Of a stretch of DNA of 42,321 nucleotides, positions 39,114-42,321 are shown one piece after another. The stretch spans positions 1 through 42,321 of the forward strand of contig OMYY01000025.1 in the NCBI GenBank assembly GCA_900315435.1, written 5' to 3'. A model generated the notes under the pieces. The model was not told the origin of the DNA. It saw only the letters and a list, made by a program, of their open reading frames with translations, and made no database searches. Made by a program: the position numbers and the translations under genes. Source of the DNA: an uncultured Spirochaetaceae bacterium. GTDB lineage: Bacteria > Spirochaetota > Spirochaetia > Sphaerochaetales > Sphaerochaetaceae. Each line of letters starts with the position of its first letter. The stretch's first letter is position 1.

Positions 39114-42100
39114 TCAGCGCCGATTTTCCTGCCACTCTCCCCAGTTCGGCCCGAGCAGATACATGATCTCGCCCCGGCTGACCGCTTTCGTGACGCGGTT
39201 GATGGCGTTCGTCGGAGTGCCAAGGAAGCTCGATCCCGCGTCCTTTGCCAAGTCGAGGACATCCTTCATCCGCACTGTGCCGTCGGCGATCTTTCTCATC
39301 ATCCGGCCGACATCCGCCAAAAGTCCGCCGTCCCCTCCGTAGAAGCCCCGGACCCCTTCGGACAACGCTCCGCCAGCAAGTGGCACAATCGAGGAAGCCA
39401 GGTTGGCCATGAGCTCCCTGACAATCCGTCTCCGCTTCTTCTCCCCGTCGTCATCGTCCCCCTTCTTTGGGAGCCATACTCCGGAAATCAGCACCATGGC
39501 CGCGGCGTTGCAGGCCAGGTTGGCAATGATCGGCAACGCGCGACGGAACTCCCTCTGCCTGAGGTACATCGGCAGGTCGATGCACGCCATATTCCACAGC
39601 TGGAACGTCTGGTTGGTGAACATGATCGCCGCCCTCCGGATCGGGTCGCGCCACTTGCGCTGGATGTACGAGAGGTCGGTCGGCTGGGTGGTCGGCTGCG
39701 TCTCAGAAATCACCTGGCTTGCCTTGAAGACCGCCTCCCGCTCGCCCATGCCGTCCTCGATGTTTGTCCAATAGGACGCGAGCCACATCTGCGCGACGAC
39801 TGAGCGGTCTACGGCGTTTGCGAGCCACATGCCTTGCCAGGGCTTCTCGCTCTTGCCCGCATTGTCAAGGAACCGTCCAACCTTGTCCTTCCGCCCCTTG
39901 GCCCGCATGACGTCCAGGTCGATGTACCTCTTGGCGATGTCGGGCGCCTTCCTATAGATCATGGCCAGCGTCTGCGCACGCCTGGATGAAGCAAGCATCT
40001 CTCCCGCCTTCATCCAGTTTGCTGCCGACGTGTTGCCGATGGAGGCGGCCGCGGAAGGGGCCTGCTTGGCCGCCGTCACGAGGTTGTACGCAAGCGACCC
40101 TACCGCGCTGTGGCTGAGGAACGAGTTGAGCATCCTCTCGAAGTCGCTCATCTGGTTGAACGTGTAGGCCATGTCGTTGGCATAATCCTGCACCAAGGAC
40201 GCCATGGCCTTGCCGTACTTCTGCCGGATCATCCCCGCAAGCCCGCCGGTCTGGCCGAGCAGGAACTGGGCGTCCTGCACCCACTCATTCCAGGCAAGGA
40301 AGTGCTCCTCCTTCGCCACCTGGCTGTACCACGAACCGGTCACGTCGAGCTTCAGCGGATAGATGGCGTTCTCGTTGGCTTCCTTGGTGAAGTCTCTGTT
40401 GACCCGCGTCCTTTGCTGCTCCCTCTTGATGGCGGTCGGGCCGGCGAGCGTGTCCTCCTCGCCGACGCCGACTTTCGTGCCGTCCCCGACCATGGGGAAG
40501 TACCGGTCACGGCTTCCGAGCTCCTTGTTGAACTGCTCGTAGTACGCCTGCTCGATGCGTCCCCTGTTGCGCGCGAAGTCGCTGATCATCCAGTCGCCCC
40601 AGGCCTTCTCCCCTTCGGTCAGCTTGGAGATCGCGTCCGCCGCTTCCAGCGGGCTGATGCCGTTGCCGGAGATGCTGTAGAGCTTCTTCGCCTCGATCTC
40701 GTTCTGCCCGTAGACATACAGCCCGATCACCTCGCCCCGGGTCAGCTCCACCTTGGTGGCTCCTTTCTCGTAAGTGTACAGCTTCTCGTCAAGCTGTTCG
40801 GCAGTCACCCCGAAACGCCTCATCGCCTCACCGCCATCGGCAAGGCGCGCGTTCACGTTCCGGATCTGCGCGGTGTTGGCGAAGTATGCCTGCCGCACCA
40901 AGAAGTCGTACAGGACCCCTTCCTTGTCACCGTCCAGGATGCGGGCGATGCGCTGCATCTTGGCCCATACGCCGCGGTAGGAGTTCCAGAACTTCTTCAC
41001 CGCGCTGTCGGTGCGGTCGGCCTCCGGAATGGACCTGATGATGTCATCGCGCATGGCGTATGGGTTGAGCTGCTCACCTTTGGGATTGATGTTCCCTTGG
41101 CTGTCGGTCATCGCATAGACGGGAGCGTTCTGCCCGGTGAGCTCCTTGAAGTAGCCGGCAAGCACGCCTTGCCTCCGCCTGCGGGTCTGTGCCTGGCGGG
41201 ATGCAAGCGCCTCCCTCGCGTCTTTCCGCATCGTGCGCACCGCCTCGCGCAACGCAAGCAACTGTTCGACCGTCCATTGGCTCGTACGCACCCGGTCCCT
41301 GATGAGGCCGGCAACCTCCGGGTGGTCCGTCTGCGCAAGGTAAAACTCCAGCTGGCTGAGGCCCTTGGCGCCGTATGTGCCCGCATCCGACTCGATGGCC
41401 GTCTCCTGCCCGACCGCGAGCTTGCTTCCGGTGACCTGCCGCACGATGGAGAGCGCACCGTTGACGTCGGCGTCTATGGAATCCGACGGACCGCTCAGCC
41501 GCTTGATGGATGCGATGAGCGCACGGGCCGCCTGGCGCACACGCGAGGCCGACAGGCGCCGCTCCAGTGACGCGGAATGCTCTTCCAGCTTCCTGGCAGT
41601 CTCGTTCGCCTCCGTCAGCTCCCGGCGCAGCACCCTGACACGCTTCCGCCGGTCTTCCAGGTCCTTCTCCAGGTTCCAGATCTCGGTCTGCTTCTGCGTC
41701 ACCTGCCGGGCTTTCTCCTCTCCGTATGCCTGCAGAAAGTCCGCGTTCTGCTTCAGCCGGTCGTAATCAGGCTTTCGCTCGTTCTCAAGCCACAGCTTTC
41801 TGAGCAGGGCCTGATATTTTGTCTTGTACGCCTTGGCGTCTCGGCCGGCCTTGGCCTTGCCTTTCCCATCCAGCTCCTTGTTTGTCTGGTCCAGGAAGTC
41901 GTCGAGGCTCTTCTTGTACTTCTCGAGCGCCTTCTGTTGCCTGGCGGTTTCCTTCTGCTCCTTCTCCAACTTCGCCTTCGCCTCTTCGGCGGCGGTCTTG
42001 GCCTCGCCTGCCTTCTTGGCCGCAGCTGTTTTCTTTTGACTCAGGGTCTCCTTGGACTCCTTTTCGTCGCCCGTTCCCGCAAGCTGGCCGACCGGCGTGT

Positions 42101-42321
42101 TCCGCTCCTCATCGCTCAGCTGGGCGAGCGTCTTTGCCCCGCTCGCCTCCAGCTTCTTCAGGTCCTCGTCCGACTCGATGGCCGCCGTGCGGGCCTGGTA
42201 GCTGTCCATGATGCCGTCGTCGCCACGGCCCATGCCTTCCATCACGGTCTGGGCATACGCGTTGTTGGACTCGACGAAGTCCAGCACCTGGCGGTAGCGT
42301 CTCGGGTTCTCACGGATCTTG
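39114..42321 (-). CDS. Very large phage protein, partial (polyvalent/virion type)
   Basis: The frame is open to the right end of the window (IRENPRRYRQVLDFVE reads through past the first in-window GTG), so at least 1,068 residues are present and the start lies outside. A long Lys/Glu/Ala coiled coil (roughly the first 250 residues seen) is followed by helical, Gln/Arg-rich regions. The last third contains RDRYFPMVGDGTKVGVGEED, many hydrophobic helices (LACNAAAMVLISGVWL) and a FTNQTFQLWNMACIDLPMYL stretch. This build resembles the huge polyvalent proteins carried into the host by podovirus-like particles. The C-terminal helices may pass the membrane. The exact domain family should be treated as unknown. 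Confidence 0.65.
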   Translation of the reverse strand, partial: KIRENPRRYRQVLDFVESNNAYAQTVMEGMGRGDDGIMDSYQARTAAIESDEDLKKLEASGAKTLAQLSDEERNTPVGQLAGTGDEKESKETLSQKKTAAAKKAGEAKTAAEEAKAKLEKEQKETARQQKALEKYKKSLDDFLDQTNKELDGKGKAKAGRDAKAYKTKYQALLRKLWLENERKPDYDRLKQNADFLQAYGEEKARQVTQKQTEIWNLEKDLEDRRKRVRVLRRELTEANETARKLEEHSASLERRLSASRVRQAARALIASIKRLSGPSDSIDADVNGALSIVRQVTGSKLAVGQETAIESDAGTYGAKGLSQLEFYLAQTDHPEVAGLIRDRVRTSQWTVEQLLALREAVRTMRKDAREALASRQAQTRRRRQGVLAGYFKELTGQNAPVYAMTDSQGNINPKGEQLNPYAMRDDIIRSIPEADRTDSAVKKFWNSYRGVWAKMQRIARILDGDKEGVLYDFLVRQAYFANTAQIRNVNARLADGGEAMRRFGVTAEQLDEKLYTYEKGATKVELTRGEVIGLYVYGQNEIEAKKLYSISGNGISPLEAADAISKLTEGEKAWGDWMISDFARNRGRIEQAYYEQFNKELGSRDRYFPMVGDGTKVGVGEEDTLAGPTAIKREQQRTRVNRDFTKEANENAIYPLKLDVTGSWYSQVAKEEHFLAWNEWVQDAQFLLGQTGGLAGMIRQKYGKAMASLVQDYANDMAYTFNQMSDFERMLNSFLSHSAVGSLAYNLVTAAKQAPSAAASIGNTSAANWMKAGEMLASSRRAQTLAMIYRKAPDIAKRYIDLDVMRAKGRKDKVGRFLDNAGKSEKPWQGMWLANAVDRSVVAQMWLASYWTNIEDGMGEREAVFKASQVISETQPTTQPTDLSYIQRKWRDPIRRAAIMFTNQTFQLWNMACIDLPMYLRQREFRRALPIIANLACNAAAMVLISGVWLPKKGDDDDGEKKRRRIVRELMANLASSIVPLAGGALSEGVRGFYGGDGGLLADVGRMMRKIADGTVRMKDVLDLAKDAGSSFLGTPTNAINRVTKAVSRGEIMYLLGPNWGEWQENRR

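Noticed and set aside
40110-41570. 486-codon open frame on the plus strand
   Set aside because: Antisense to the very large phage protein; leucine/arginine-rich shadow with no start signal.

Overview
This window reads as a chromosomal segment of a diderm, probably anaerobic bacterium. It is most like a Spirochaetales (Sphaerochaeta-type) genome. The hints are a periplasmic binding protein with a Gly-Ser-Ser-Glu mature N-terminus, a fused xanthine-dehydrogenase-type molybdoenzyme of the kind known from anaerobes, and TRAP-fed amino-sugar catabolism. This placement is inferred from style, not from a marker gene. Most of the window is GC-rich (roughly 55 percent by eye). Two secreted-protein genes at 2374-5353 are clearly AT-rich.

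Left part (1-13000). A truncated Ppx/GppA gene and a CYTH-like gene read leftward, with a LysR regulator divergent from them. An unusual accessory region follows. On the minus strand, one arm (6272 to 2374) encodes a small FtsK-like protein, a small membrane protein and two secreted proteins. A second arm (12844 to 9069) encodes a WYL regulator, a second FtsK-like protein, a possibly uracil-DNA-glycosylase-like protein, a protein with two J-like domains and a membrane-anchored J-domain protein. Both FtsK-like proteins keep the FtsK core layout and Walker B but have lost the P-loop lysine in the same way. A fused xanthine-dehydrogenase-type gene lies between the arms on the opposite strand. This is my main candidate for an undescribed system.

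Middle part (13000-27600). Mostly housekeeping and metabolism: a Schlafen-AlbA_2/ATPase regulator with a 9-bp tandem repeat, ketopantoate reductase, an RNase D-like nuclease, L-rhamnose mutarotase, an NCS2 uracil/xanthine permease and a U32 peptidase-family protein. An amino-sugar locus follows: TRAP transporter dctP-dctQ-dctM, a LacI regulator and two tandem NagB-type deaminases on the minus strand, with nagA divergent. The divergent dctP/nagA promoters overlap each other and carry a palindromic LacI-type operator.

Right part (27539-42321). A tRNA-Ala(GGC) gene is followed at once by a tyrosine integrase, marking the left end of a prophage whose other end lies beyond the window. Next to the integrase are a Panacea-domain/two-TM membrane protein pair (probable toxin-antitoxin) and a lipoprotein. 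The leftward late genes include a very large partial virion-type protein, three tail proteins, a tail-fibre assembly-like protein, a small HTH protein and a set of small membrane or envelope-spanning proteins (probable lysis region). The 3' end of the long tail-fibre gene faces an alternative, promoterless C-terminal coding segment on the other strand. The two are bounded by 16-bp identical inverted repeats and have overlapping stop codons. This is a convincing invertible host-range cassette.
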